A stretch of 64,000 bases of DNA from Salisaeta longa DSM 21114 (GTDB taxonomy: Bacteria; Bacteroidota; Rhodothermia; Rhodothermales; Salinibacteraceae). The notes beneath the pieces were generated by a model that was not told the origin of the DNA, searched no databases, and worked only from the letters and a program-made list of their open reading frames with translations. A program made the position numbers and the translations under genes. Positions 54,176 through 63,056 of the stretch are shown piece by piece. Numbering within the stretch: the stretch's first letter is position 1; the number at the start of each line of letters is the position of its first letter. The stretch lies in the NCBI RefSeq assembly GCF_000419585.1, contig NZ_ATTH01000001.1, forward strand, positions 2,254,005 through 2,318,004, given 5' to 3'.

Positions 54176-55093
54176 CTACTCCGCTTGCAGGCGCACAATG
54201 TCGCCGCGTGCAAAGCCGCTGCCCGACACGATGGTACACTTCGCGGCCCGGCCGCTGCCCATCGTGTTGTCGGTGACCCGGATGGTGCCGATGGTTTTTT
54301 CTACCGATCCCAGCTTGAGCCCCGTCTCGGGGTCCACGAGGCTCTGCCCGGGCTTCTTCACCACCAGCGTCTGCCCGTTCTCCAGCCCGCTATTGGCCCC
54401 GGCGTTGATGAATACGTTGCCGTTTTGCACCGTAATCACGCTGGCGCTCCATTGCACGTTCTGCGCCCCGTTGTCAATCAGCGCTACGATGCGGTCGATG
54501 GCCTCGCGCGTGGCCTCGCCCACCAGCGACTCGTCGAACGCACTCTGCGAGCCAAAGTCCAACTTGTCGGTGTCTACGCTGAGGCCGCGCTTGCTCTCCT
54601 CCTTGCGCACATTCTCGGCCGCGACAATCTCGCCCGTCGTCGCGTTCACCATGCGCACGTCGGTGGCCACCACAGCCGTCGTGCTCTTAATGCCGATGCC
54701 AAAGCGCCGCGTGGCGCCGCCCGTTGAGCGCTGCTTGTAGCCAAACTCGGTGATCGCGCCAAAAATAACCAACTCGGCGCCCAGCATCTTTCCAACCTCG
54801 GCAGCCGACTGTGCCGTTACGATGCCGCGCGCGCCGAGGTCTTGCTCTTGCAGCACCTTGTTGATCTGCGTGCGCTCGAGCACCGTGTAGCGATCCGACT
54901 GCACCAGCTCAGTAATCAGCATGTCGGCCATCCCTTCGCCGGCGCTCTTGCTGCCCCAGCGGTAGTTTTGGTCCGTTTTGTCTTCGAACGACAGCACGGC
55001 GATGCGTTTTTTGATCGTTTGGGCCTGTGCCGTGCGTAGGCTCCACCCCCCAATCAGGAGGCACATCAGTACTGCGGATACGCGAAACATCAT
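54176..55093 (-). CDS. CsgG/HfaB-family secreted protein
   Basis: A 305-residue protein with signal peptide LMCLLIGGWSLRTAQAQT. The CsgG-like domain is seen in KRIAVLSFEDKTDQNYRWGS, GEGMADMLITELVQSDRYTVLER, EQDLGARGIVTAQSAAEVGKMLGAELVIFGAITEFG (read in parts) and TTAVVATDVRMVNATTGEIV. The C-terminus adds a domain resembling a FlgT or PEGA-like fold (VFINAGANSGLENGQTLVV). There is no lipobox, unlike CsgG. The family often assists curli or other surface assembly, and many members are single genes of unknown role. It is convergent to the sigma54 activator. ATGs at 55093 and 55090 are equivalent. Confidence 0.8.
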   Translation of the reverse strand: MMFRVSAVLMCLLIGGWSLRTAQAQTIKKRIAVLSFEDKTDQNYRWGSKSAGEGMADMLITELVQSDRYTVLERTQINKVLQEQDLGARGIVTAQSAAEVGKMLGAELVIFGAITEFGYKQRSTGGATRRFGIGIKSTTAVVATDVRMVNATTGEIVAAENVRKEESKRGLSVDTDKLDFGSQSAFDESLVGEATREAIDRIVALIDNGAQNVQWSASVITVQNGNVFINAGANSGLENGQTLVVKKPGQSLVDPETGLKLGSVEKTIGTIRVTDNTMGSGRAAKCTIVSGSGFARGDIVRLQAE

Positions 55094-55289
55094 GGCTTTG
55101 GGTCTTCGCTGAATGAAATACGGCCTCACTAGGTAAAAGCGCAGCCGCCGCGTTTTACCGGACAACGCATGCCCGCCGGGCGAGCCGTTGCATAAATATC
55201 CCGAAGTGACATAATAATTTGAAAACACGCGTGGGGCGCCCTAATACGACGGGACGCTGATTCGCTTAAATTAACAGCCCCGATGTGCC

Positions 55290-55898
55290 ATGTCGCGCCC
55301 TTCGTCCTCGGCGTCCCCCGATGCCCTTCAAGCCGCCATTGCCAACGACCCCCGTGGCATCGCCAAGCAAACCTTTGGCGTGGTGCCTAACTTCCTGTCG
55401 GATATTGCCGCGCACACCGAAGCGCCCATGGTGGCCTACCTGTCGGCCAACGTATTTTTGCGCGACGGCCAGCTGACACCGCGCGAGCGCCAAGTCGTGC
55501 TCCTTGCGGCCGTTGCTACGTACCGGAGCCGCTACGACGCGGTGGTGCACGCGCGGGCCGCGCTTGATGCAGGCCTGCCGCCCGACGTGGTGAACGCGCT
55601 GCTCCAGAACGACCCGCTGCCCGATCCGCGCCTCAACCGCCTCGCCGAAACCACCCGGCACGCCATTGCGCAGCGCGGCGTGTTTGATGAGGACGTGCTT
55701 GCATCGCTTGCAGACGAGGGGTTCGGGCGCGGCGCGCTTTACGAAATGTACGCCCTCATTGGCATGAAAGCGTTCAGCTGCTTTGCCAACAACCTCATCG
55801 CGCCCACGATTGACGCGGCCCTCCAGCCCACCGACGACGCCCTTCCGCCGCTCCCCGTCCAGACGGCTGCTCGCCAGCGCCTCTACGAAGGGGCCTAG
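55290..55898 (+). CDS. AhpD-like protein lacking the CxxC motif
   Basis: A 202-residue carboxymuconolactone-decarboxylase/AhpD-fold protein. GVVPNFLSDIAAHTEAPMVAYLSA and LTPRERQVVLLAAVATY match the family, but where the redox motif should lie the sequence reads YRSRYDAVVHA, without either cysteine. The C-terminal helices (LYEMYALIGMKAFSCFANNL) parallel those of the downstream paralogue. It is presumably not a peroxidase. The start at 55290 is 197 bp upstream-divergent from the CsgG gene. It may be a regulatory or structural partner of the following gene, by inference. Confidence 0.8.
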   Translation: MSRPSSSASPDALQAAIANDPRGIAKQTFGVVPNFLSDIAAHTEAPMVAYLSANVFLRDGQLTPRERQVVLLAAVATYRSRYDAVVHARAALDAGLPPDVVNALLQNDPLPDPRLNRLAETTRHAIAQRGVFDEDVLASLADEGFGRGALYEMYALIGMKAFSCFANNLIAPTIDAALQPTDDALPPLPVQTAARQRLYEGA

Positions 55899-55946
55899 CG
55901 CTTGTACCGTCCCCCCTGGTCCTCCTGTATTCTCTATCTCCGTATT

Positions 55947-56468
55947 ATGGAAGCTTCTGCAGCCCAACAAAACGACCTCGACAACTTCATCATTCGCTCG
56001 GCCCAAGAGGCGTTCGGGTTCCTGCCGAATCTGTTGCAAGAGATGATGGAGCACAATCCTGCGGTGGCGCGCACGTACCTTACCACCATGAAAGCCATGG
56101 AACAGGGCACCATGCATCCCGCAGAGCGCGAAACTGTCGTCCTAACCATTTCACGGTATAACGACTGCCACTACTGCAGCGCCGCCCACGGCAAGTCGTG
56201 CGCCATGGTGGGCGTACCCGAAGCCGATATTGAGGCCGTCCGTACCGGGCAGCTCCCCGATGACGAGCGCCTGCGTGATTTGGTGCGCGCGACCCGGCTT
56301 ATTATGGACAAGCACGGCGCGCTCTCGGATGACGAAAAGGACGACCTCCGCAGCCGCGGCATCTCGGCCAGCGACCTCTACGAAATTACGGCGCTCATCG
56401 GCATCAAAACACTCTCCAATTTTGTAAATCAAACCGCCCAGACGACCGTCGACGAGGCGTTTCAATAA
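55947..56468 (+). CDS. AhpD-like carboxymuconolactone decarboxylase-family protein with CxxC
   Basis: A 173-residue AhpD-fold protein. The active-site motif NDCHYCSAAHGKSC holds the CxxC pair and the conserved His that reduce peroxide or act as a disulfide reductase. The rest follows the family (GFLPNLLQEMMEHNPAVARTYL, then LYEITALIGIKTLSNFVNQTAQT). The ATG at 55947 is 48 bases after the upstream paralogue, so the two are probably co-transcribed. An inverted repeat at 56534-56571 probably ends the transcript. Confidence 0.9.
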   Translation: MEASAAQQNDLDNFIIRSAQEAFGFLPNLLQEMMEHNPAVARTYLTTMKAMEQGTMHPAERETVVLTISRYNDCHYCSAAHGKSCAMVGVPEADIEAVRTGQLPDDERLRDLVRATRLIMDKHGALSDDEKDDLRSRGISASDLYEITALIGIKTLSNFVNQTAQTTVDEAFQ

Positions 56469-56533
56469 TCCGCTGGCAATCCACAACCGTCGCATGGCAC
56501 TCCACACGAGCCGTTGGCCGAACACCTAAATGC

Positions 56534-56571
56534 CAAACAGCCAAGGGCCCCGGCGGCACCTTGGCTGTTTG
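56534..56571. terminator. Perfect inverted repeat between convergent genes
   Basis: CAAACAGCCAAGG (56534-56546) and its exact complement (56559-56571) around a 12-base GC-rich loop. It lies 66 bp after the AhpD stop and 96 bp from the ferritin-like remnant's stop on the other strand. The T run is short, so it is a probable bidirectional terminator, not a textbook one. Confidence 0.6.
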
Positions 56572-56666
56572 ACTACGGCAACACAACGGAGCGGCAAGCG
56601 ACAGCAGCGTGCATACGCTGTACGGACCCGTCAACCCGTACGGCTGTCGCCGGCCGGCTCCGTAGA

Positions 56667-57029
56667 TCAGGACGAGGAGGCAAAGAACGGCGTCGCGATG
56701 CCGTTGGGCCCGGCCACAGCCTCCATCGTCAGTGGTTCGTCGTAGGCTTCGCTGGGCGCTTCCGCGGAGTAATTCCCGAGCGACGTTTGCTCGATGCCGG
56801 CCTGCGTGAGGTTGCCTTCGCCGGCGTACACAGCGGCCGACGCGGCGCCCGCGTTGTCCCCCGTGATCCAGGGCTGAAGCGACGCGCCGCGTTCGGCCCG
56901 CAAGCGGCGCACTTCAGCGGCATGACGTGCCTCTACCGAATGAATCTGGAGCGCGGCCACCCCCATCCCTGCTCCTGCATGCTTCAAAAAGCGGCGCCGC
57001 GACGCATCGGGACGTTGTTGGTTGGCCAT
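56667..57029 (-). pseudogene. Ferritin-like protein with Tat signal, internally deleted
   Basis: A 120-residue open frame from the ATG at 57029. It opens with a Tat-type signal (SRRRFLKHAGAGMGVAAL) that runs straight into LQIHSVEARHAAEVRRLR, the last helix of a ferritin-like domain, then PWITGD and AVYAGEGNLTQAGI, the usual tail of these proteins. In the intact family, as I remember it, about 130-150 residues of four-helix bundle lie between the signal and this helix; here they are missing in frame. The iron-binding glutamates and histidines of the first helices are therefore absent. Expression is possible, but iron storage is not. The deletion is inferred from comparison by memory. Confidence 0.6.
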
Positions 57030-57336
57030 AACCATCTGTCGGTTGTCTGGAAGGTGTGAACCGCCGACGCGCACTGTCGCGCCTCGACGATGGGCATAGT
57101 AGCAGCGCGCACAGGCGGTGTCCAGGCCATTTCCTGTTCATCTTTTGTCCGATCGGTGTTCACATACACGTTCGTTACAATTCCGTCCGGCATGCGAGCC
57201 GCTTGTTGGGCCCGGCCGCCCCGGGTGCAAAATAACGACGGAGGGGAATCACGCGAAGGGCCGCCTCGTTTTGGCTGCATCGGCGCCCCGCGTGCCGTCT
57301 TCGTCCCGGGTCTTCTTCCAAAGCAGTCGCGTGCTC

Positions 57337-58644
57337 GTGAGCACCTTCCAGAACATCAAAGGCACCTTCGACATCCTCCCCGACGCCTACACCGACGACG
57401 GGGGCACGCGCATTGCCAGCAGCGCCGAATGGCACCATGTGGAGTCGGTGATTCGTGACGTGATGGCGCGCTTCAACCTGGAGGAGATCCGCACGCCTAT
57501 TTTTGAACCTACGGCTCTTATCGCGCGCGGCGTGGGGCAGCTTACCGACATCGTGTCGAAGGAGATGTTTGCCTTTGAGCGCGGCGATACGCAGTACGTG
57601 CTGCGCCCCGAGGTGACGGCCCCCGTGATGCGCGCGTACCTGCAGCACCACCTGGAGCAGCGCGGCGGCGTGCAGAAGCTGTTTTACATCGGTCCGTGCT
57701 TCCGGGCGGAGCAGCCACAAAAGGGCCGCTACCGGCAGTTTCATCAGTTTGGAAGTGAGCTCCTGGGCACCGATGACCCGCGGGCCGACGCCGAAACCAT
57801 CGCGCTGATGATGGCCGTGTACCGCGCACTGGGCATCCAGAACATGGAGCTCCGCCTGAACACGCTGGGCAGCGCAGGCACGCGCGACAGCTACCGCACG
57901 GCGCTTCGCGACTACCTGGCCCCGTACGCCGACGAGCTTTCGGATACGAGCCGGCGCCGCCTGGAGCGCAATCCGCTGCGCATCCTCGACACGAAGCGCG
58001 CCCACGAACAGAAGATCTTGCAGGAGGCGCCCCGCATCCTCGACTTTGTGAGCGACGACGCCCGCGCGCACTACGCCACCGTGAAGACGTACCTGGACGA
58101 CCTTGACGTGTCGTACACCGAAGATCCGTTCCTTGTGCGCGGCCTCGACTACTACACGCACACCACGTTCGAGCTCACCAGCGACGCCCTTGGCGCCCAG
58201 AGCGCCCTCGCCGGCGGCGGACGCTACGATCTGCTTGCTGAGGAGGTGGGCAGCCCCCGTCCGGTGCCGGCCATCGGCTTTGCTGCGGGAATGGAGCGGC
58301 TCTTTCTTGCGCTCGACGCGGCGGGCATCGACCTGCCGGGGGCCGCGGCGCCGGATGTGTTTATCGCGGCCCTCGGGGATGCGGCCGAGCGATGGGTCTT
58401 TTCCACCGTGCAAGACCTCCGCGCCGCCGGGTTGCATGTGGCCCTCGACCTGAAGGGGCGCTCGCTCAAGGCCCAGATGAAGGAGGCGAACCGCCAGAAC
58501 GCCCCGTACACGCTCATCATTGGCGGCAACGAGCTCGCCGACGAGGCCGCGCAGGTGAAGGAGATGGCCAGCGGCGAACAGGTAGAAGTGGCCTTCGACA
58601 AGTTGACGGACTACCTGCTGGCCCGCACCGGAAACGCGGCATAA
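57337..58644 (+). CDS. hisS: Histidine--tRNA ligase
   Basis: A 435-residue class II synthetase. Motif 2 is seen in FYIGPCFRAEQPQKGRYRQFHQFGSELLG (read in parts). The histidine signatures are LVRGLDYYTHTTFEL and GAQSALAGGGRYDLL, and GFAAGMERLFLAL is motif 3. The C-terminal anticodon domain (FIAALGDAAERW, then LKGRSLKAQMKEANRQNAPYTLIIGGNE) is normal. No ATG is available; the GTG at 57337 gives STFQNIKGTFDILP, the expected start, with another GTG at 57331. Longer readings to 57118 do not resemble the family. Confidence 0.95.
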   Translation: MSTFQNIKGTFDILPDAYTDDGGTRIASSAEWHHVESVIRDVMARFNLEEIRTPIFEPTALIARGVGQLTDIVSKEMFAFERGDTQYVLRPEVTAPVMRAYLQHHLEQRGGVQKLFYIGPCFRAEQPQKGRYRQFHQFGSELLGTDDPRADAETIALMMAVYRALGIQNMELRLNTLGSAGTRDSYRTALRDYLAPYADELSDTSRRRLERNPLRILDTKRAHEQKILQEAPRILDFVSDDARAHYATVKTYLDDLDVSYTEDPFLVRGLDYYTHTTFELTSDALGAQSALAGGGRYDLLAEEVGSPRPVPAIGFAAGMERLFLALDAAGIDLPGAAAPDVFIAALGDAAERWVFSTVQDLRAAGLHVALDLKGRSLKAQMKEANRQNAPYTLIIGGNELADEAAQVKEMASGEQVEVAFDKLTDYLLARTGNAA

Positions 58645-58654
58645 GCACCGCGCC

Positions 58655-59254
58655 CTACATGCGCCGCTCGGGCGGCGCCAGGCGACGCCAACGCTGCGTC
58701 ATGCGCACCGGCACGCGGCCCAACACCACGCGGCGCGTTACTGTTTGCAGGGTGCCGTCGCGCCGAAACTGCACGGTGGCCGTCAGCGCTTGCGGGCGGT
58801 CGCCGGTGACGAGCGTCCACCGCCCCCGCACCCGCGCCGTATCGCCAGCCGCTACCGCGCGGCGCACCGTTTGCCGCAGCGTGTCGCCCTCTGTTGTCAC
58901 CACCGGGCCCAGCGTGAGCGCGTAGCCGGCAAGCGAGTCGTTGCGCACCGCCACCACAAACCGGAACGTCCACGGCCCATCAGAGCGCGCGTTTACAGCC
59001 TGCAGCCGCACGACCTCTTGCGCGGGCGACGCGGGCAGCAGCTCATCGCCCGGCGCCACGGTGGGCACCGTCGCCGCGGCCGTCGTATCGGCAGGCGGCG
59101 GGCCGTCGCCAAACAGCTCGTTTTTGATCGTCAAGAACAGCGTGCGCCCCTCAATGGCAAAGGCCAGCCCAAACGCCAGCAGCAGCATGAGGCGCACAAT
59201 CCATTGGCTGGACGTGCTCGATTCGTTGGCGGCATCGTCGGGAGAAGAAGGCAT
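58655..59254 (-). CDS. Membrane-anchored protein beside the cytochrome oxidase genes, unrecognised
   Basis: A 199-residue protein: a short cytosolic N-terminus, one membrane helix (IVRLMLLLAFGLAFAIEG), a Thr/Pro linker and a single beta-rich domain (WTFRFVVAVRNDSLAGYALTLGPVV) resembling an Ig- or FixG-like accessory fold. It sits downstream of the ba3-type oxidase genes on the same strand, 90 bp away, so an accessory role is possible. I do not recognise a family. The ATG at 59254 precedes the hydrophobic segment by about 25 residues. Confidence 0.55.
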   Translation of the reverse strand: MPSSPDDAANESSTSSQWIVRLMLLLAFGLAFAIEGRTLFLTIKNELFGDGPPPADTTAAATVPTVAPGDELLPASPAQEVVRLQAVNARSDGPWTFRFVVAVRNDSLAGYALTLGPVVTTEGDTLRQTVRRAVAAGDTARVRGRWTLVTGDRPQALTATVQFRRDGTLQTVTRRVVLGRVPVRMTQRWRRLAPPERRM

Positions 59255-59344
59255 GAAGCAAGCAAAATCAGTCAACAATACACCACACGCCCGGAGCGCG
59301 CGGCCCCGAGCGTGCAGTAAGCAGCCGTAGACAACCGTTGGCGC

Positions 59345-61021
59345 CTACATGGGCGAGGGGAAAGCCCCCGGACTGAACAGCCCATCAGCCACCATCTCGT
59401 AGAGGGGCACCGTGTAAGCGATGATGACCAGCACCACCGCGACGGCCGTCCACAACCCGATGTTGTCGAGGATCTTCGGCGAGTGCTCCGGCCCCGACAG
59501 CGGCGGCGGAATCGTGTCGTCGATGGCGGCCTCCGTCGTTTCGCTCTTCGACCAGCTCGCGCCAATGACGGCCAGGAACGCCAGCAGGGCGATGAACAGG
59601 ATGGTGCCGCCAATGGCCACCTGCCAGTCCATCTCGGCCATGGTGCCAAACGGCGGATCGTACGAGAAGCCGCTGTATTGCGGTTCGGCGGTGCGGCGCG
59701 GTACGCCGGCCAGGCCCTGCCGGTGCAGTGCGTTGGACATGAGCGTCATGCCAATGAACCACAGGTACGGCTGCGCCAAGGCTAACTTTTTGAACTTGAG
59801 CGCGCGCCCCGTGAGCTGTGGCAAGAGCCAGTACGTGATGGCCATGAACGTAAGCGCCGAGGCCGTGCCCACCGTGAGGTGGAAGTGGCCCGGAATCCAC
59901 GCCGTGTTGTGAATGAGCATGTCGATGTTCAGCGACGCGTTGATCATGCCGCTAAAGCCCCCGGCGGCAAACATGATGCCCGCGAGGGCACACCCTGCAA
60001 ACGCCGGACGATCCCACGGCAAGGCGCCCATCCACGCAAAGTAGCCCGAGCCGCCGCGTTGGCGGGCGCCGTGCTCCATCGACGAGATCACCGTAAACGC
60101 CGTCATCAGGCTGGGCAGTAAAATGACGAGCGTGGCGATGAGCGCCCACATCTTGTATCCAATGGAGATGCCCGGGTCGGCGTACTGGTGGTGGTAGCCG
60201 ATGGGCGTGGAGAGCAGGAGGAAGAAGATGAACACAATCCGCGCCAGCGGATCGCTAAAGAGCCGCCCGCCCGAGAGCTTCGGCAAGATGGTGTACCACA
60301 CGAAGTACGCCGGCAGCAGCCAGAAGTAGACCACCGCGTGGCCAAAGTACCAGAAGAGGGTGCGCGGCAAGAGCGGATCAATCTTCGTCACCCAGCCCAT
60401 CGACCAGGGAATGAGCAGCACGACCACCTCTAGCGCAACGCCCAACGAGCAGATGTACCACATGAGCATCGTGAAGATCGTCATGTAGGCCTGCAGCGGG
60501 ATGCGGGCCTCGGGATGCTCGGCGCGCCACTTGCGGTACGACCAGAACCAGTCGGCCCCGGCCAGCCACGAGCCCACCACGAGCAGCGCCGCGCCAATGT
60601 AAAAGAGCGGGTGCGCCTGCAGCGGCGGGTAAAACGTGTACAGCACCGCAGCGCTGATGCTACTGTTGGGGATGAGCCCGCCCAAAATGGCGACCGTGGT
60701 CATGAGCGTGCCCACGAGGGTCATCCCATACCAAAACCACGTAAACGTCATGTTTTCGGGCTCCCGGTCGAAGCTGCGCGAGACGCCCCACTGAAAGAGC
60801 CCAAGGATAAAGAACGTTGTGAACACGAGCGCCAGCAGGACGCCGTGGCCCGTGAGCACATCGTAGTACTGCACCGACGAGATGAATCCGCGGAAGACAT
60901 CGGTACGATGCAGCGCCTGAATGAGGCCAAAGAAGCCGCCAATGGCTAACGCGCCAAAGGCCACCGCGAACGCTGCTTTGATAATGCGCGTCGATTTAGG
61001 ATAGCGATCTACAAACGTCAT
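59345..61021 (-). CDS. cbaA: ba3-type cytochrome c oxidase subunit I
   Basis: A 558-residue heme-copper oxidase catalytic subunit with 13 or so helices, in the inner membrane. Heme and CuB ligands can be located: TGHGVLLALVF (low-spin heme His), WYFGHAVVYFWLLPAYFVWY (CuB His and the cross-linked Tyr), TPIGYHHQYADPG (the CuB His pair), and HNTAWIPGHFHLTVG (heme ligands). The lack of the E(286)/D-channel motif and the overall pattern fit the B family (ba3). It reduces O2 to water and pumps protons. The start at 61021 overlaps the subunit II stop by four bases. Confidence 0.94.
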   Translation of the reverse strand: MTFVDRYPKSTRIIKAAFAVAFGALAIGGFFGLIQALHRTDVFRGFISSVQYYDVLTGHGVLLALVFTTFFILGLFQWGVSRSFDREPENMTFTWFWYGMTLVGTLMTTVAILGGLIPNSSISAAVLYTFYPPLQAHPLFYIGAALLVVGSWLAGADWFWSYRKWRAEHPEARIPLQAYMTIFTMLMWYICSLGVALEVVVLLIPWSMGWVTKIDPLLPRTLFWYFGHAVVYFWLLPAYFVWYTILPKLSGGRLFSDPLARIVFIFFLLLSTPIGYHHQYADPGISIGYKMWALIATLVILLPSLMTAFTVISSMEHGARQRGGSGYFAWMGALPWDRPAFAGCALAGIMFAAGGFSGMINASLNIDMLIHNTAWIPGHFHLTVGTASALTFMAITYWLLPQLTGRALKFKKLALAQPYLWFIGMTLMSNALHRQGLAGVPRRTAEPQYSGFSYDPPFGTMAEMDWQVAIGGTILFIALLAFLAVIGASWSKSETTEAAIDDTIPPPLSGPEHSPKILDNIGLWTAVAVVLVIIAYTVPLYEMVADGLFSPGAFPSPM

Positions 61022-61536
61022 GGGCTCACCAGGGTGCTTTCGTCAAATTCCGACTTGGGGACAATGTTGATCATTCCGGCCATTGTATGATGCGCCGGGC
61101 CGCAATACTCGTGGCAGATGAGGCCATAGCTTTTGGGCTCAGGAAAGATCGTCGTAAAGGTGGTGATCTGTCCCGGGATCACCGTTGCGTTGAGGTTGGT
61201 GCCTACCACCTCCAGCCCATGCAGCACATCGGGGCTCGTCACCCGGAAGGTGATGCGTGTATCGGCGGGCAACGTGAGGGGAATGCCGGTGCCCGGCATA
61301 AAGAGAAACTGCCGAGCCACCATGTACACCTCGTAGTGGTTGGGCCCAACCTTGCGAATGCCCGGATCGGCAAAGGGCGTGGCCGCCAGGTTGGTCGGGT
61401 CGATGGTCTTCTCATTCTCCAGCCCCGGCACCTTCATCTCCAGCACCGTAAAGCCAAACAGCACGATGCCAATAAAGGCCGCAATGAGGCCAAGCGAAGC
61501 CCCGATCCATATCTTTTCAAACTTATGTATGTGCAT
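61018..61536 (-). CDS. cbaB: ba3-type cytochrome c oxidase subunit II (CuA)
   Basis: A 172-residue subunit with a single N-terminal helix (WIGASLGLIAAFIGIVLFGF) and a periplasmic cupredoxin domain. The CuA ligands are His106 (SPDVLHGLEV), Cys141 and Cys145 (CHEYCGPAHH), Glu143, His149 and Met152, all present. It accepts electrons from cytochrome c or a blue copper protein. The short length fits the B family. Confidence 0.95.
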   Translation of the reverse strand: MHIHKFEKIWIGASLGLIAAFIGIVLFGFTVLEMKVPGLENEKTIDPTNLAATPFADPGIRKVGPNHYEVYMVARQFLFMPGTGIPLTLPADTRITFRVTSPDVLHGLEVVGTNLNATVIPGQITTFTTIFPEPKSYGLICHEYCGPAHHTMAGMINIVPKSEFDESTLVSP

Positions 61537-61548
61537 AACAGCAAGGGG

Positions 61549-61761
61549 CTAATCGATGATTGACGGGCCGTGGCCGGCAAATTCGACGAAGTACATGAGG
61601 GCGTACATGACCAGCAGCAACAGGAAGTAGCCCCCGGTTACAGCGGCCGTACCGTACGGCGTGAACTCGTCCAGCGGCACCTGCTGCTTAATTTCTGGAT
61701 CATGCACCGCCTGCTCTGGCGGCACATCGGCGCCCCCCTCCGTAACGGTTGTATCAGTCAT
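61549..61761 (-). CDS. cbaD: Small subunit IIa of ba3-type oxidase (CbaD-like)
   Basis: A 70-residue protein with one membrane helix (YFLLLLVMYALMYFVEF) preceded by a charged cytosolic part with DEFTPYGTAAVTGGYF. The PxGT-type turn before the helix is typical of CbaD/subunit IIa. It starts the operon, 12 bp before cbaB. The promoter should lie in the 61762-61830 segment; no convincing boxes were seen. Confidence 0.8.
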   Translation of the reverse strand: MTDTTVTEGGADVPPEQAVHDPEIKQQVPLDEFTPYGTAAVTGGYFLLLLVMYALMYFVEFAGHGPSIID

Positions 61762-62079
61762 TTGAGCGCAGAAGTTATGGGAATGAGTACGCGTTTACTA
61801 TCTCATAAAACGCTAGCAAAACGTCAAGGGCAAGAAGGCAACGGGGCGGCCCCGCTGCACAGAGGAATGTGCGGAGATGCCTGTGGGGGAAATCCGCACG
61901 CCGACGTGGCCCGGCCTCCCACAGCTCTGGTGGCTGCAGGGCCGCGAACACAACGTGCGCACCGGTAGCGGCTTGACGCGGCCGCATGCGAGCGGGCCTG
62001 TAAGGGGAGACCCCTAGACGTCGGCTGAGCTGCAACGGATGGCTGCGTCAAAGACCAACGATCGACGCGCCGATGGGTG
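61762..62079. other. Intergenic region upstream of the oxidase operon
   Basis: About 320 bp. The first 70 bp are AT-rich and probably hold the operon promoter. The rest is GC-rich with no gene I can support. Confidence 0.4.
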
Positions 62080-62310
62080 TTCATTTTTGGCTAGGTCTCG
62101 CAATGAACCAAAAAGATGCTGTGCCGCAGGTTTTTGCTCGTTTGTGGAAATTGCCGCGTACCACAGGCATGACCTACGGCTCTCGCCCTTCGCTCCTCGC
62201 AATCACATTGAGGGTGGAATGCGAGAACGGTACGTTGATGGTTCTGATGGCTGCTCGGACCGAATTGCGCAACGGCACGCCCAACATTCCGAAAAATATA
62301 AACCTCACTT
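62080..62310. repeat. Degenerate copy of the palindromic repeat plus spacer
   Basis: Weakly aligns with the element-and-spacer unit that follows. It has TGGAAATTGCCGC for GGAGATTGC, GCATGACCTACGG for GCATGACCTAACGG, and GCTCCTCGCAAT for the right terminal repeat. It then has ACGTTGATGGTT and GCGCAACGGCACGC corresponding to the spacer. Confidence 0.55.
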
Positions 62311-62465
62311 GTCATCGCGAGGAATGACCGAAGGGAATGACGCGGGGGCCGGAGGTCATATCTACGATGCGATCTCCATGTACGGGCAGGAGCGCCCCAT
62401 TGCGGAGATTGCGCTTTCAGCATGACCTAACGGCCCCCGCGTCGCCTTCGGCTCCTCGCAATGAC
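62311..62465. repeat. Palindromic repeat element, copy 1 (155 bp)
   Basis: Bounded by GTCATCGCGAGGA (62311-62323) and TCCTCGCAATGAC (62453-62465), which are inverted copies with 12 of 13 matches. Inside lie a second inverted pair (GCGATCTCC and GGAGATTGC) and one 24-bp unit (62345-62368). Non-coding on both strands. Confidence 0.85.
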
Positions 62466-62567
62466 AACAGTGGTCGGAGAAAAAACGATACGTTAATGGT
62501 TCAAATGGCCATTCGGGCCGGTTGGCTCAACTGCACGCGCAACGCACAAAAAAGCAAAAATCAGTGT

Positions 62568-62953
62568 GTCATCGCGAGGACTGACCGAAGGGAATGACGT
62601 GGCGATCTCCATGTATGGAGTATAACGCTTCACTGTGGAGATTGCCCCTCCAGGATGACCTCCAGGGCCCGCTCCAATCACCATACGCGTGCCGTTCTAC
62701 GGGTGGATCAGGTCGCGGGGCAATAACCTGCAAGACCACCGTGGGGGCCGAAGATCATATCTATGATGGGGCCGGAGGTCATGCCCCTGGTGGGGCCAGA
62801 GGTCATACCTACGATGGGGCCGAAGGTCATGCCACTGGTGCGATCTCCATGTACGGAGACCAACGGTCTATTGCGGAGATTGCCCGACTGCGGAGATTGC
62901 CCCCCAGGGATGACCTAACGGCCCCCACGCTCACTGCGTTCGCTCGCAATGAC
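62568..62953. repeat. Palindromic repeat element, copy 2, expanded (386 bp)
   Basis: The same boundaries as copy 1: GTCATCGCGAGGA at 62568-62580 and GCTCGCAATGAC ending at 62953. It contains GATCTCCATGTA twice and GGAGATTGC several times, plus a four-unit minisatellite. The spacers after copies 1 and 2 (62466-62567 and 62954-63056) are also alike, so the whole unit was duplicated in tandem. Confidence 0.85.
62744..62839. repeat. Four tandem 24-bp units nested in repeat copy 2
   Basis: Units start at 62744, 62768, 62792 and 62816, each beginning GGGGCC and containing RGNTCAT. Units 1 and 3 end in TAYGAT and units 2 and 4 end in CTGGT, so the array is a duplicated 48-bp dimer. Copy 1 of the element has a single unit. 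Confidence 0.85.
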
Positions 62954-63056
62954 AACAGTGGTTGATGTCAAAAACAAGGCGTTGATGGTTCAAATGGTCG
63001 ATCGGCTTGATTCGCCCACCTGCACGCGCGACGCACAAAAAAGCAAAAATCAATGT

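Noticed and set aside
61775-62035. 86-codon minus-strand frame upstream of the oxidase operon
   Set aside because: Pro/Arg-rich, with no family resemblance. It reads through the expected promoter region.
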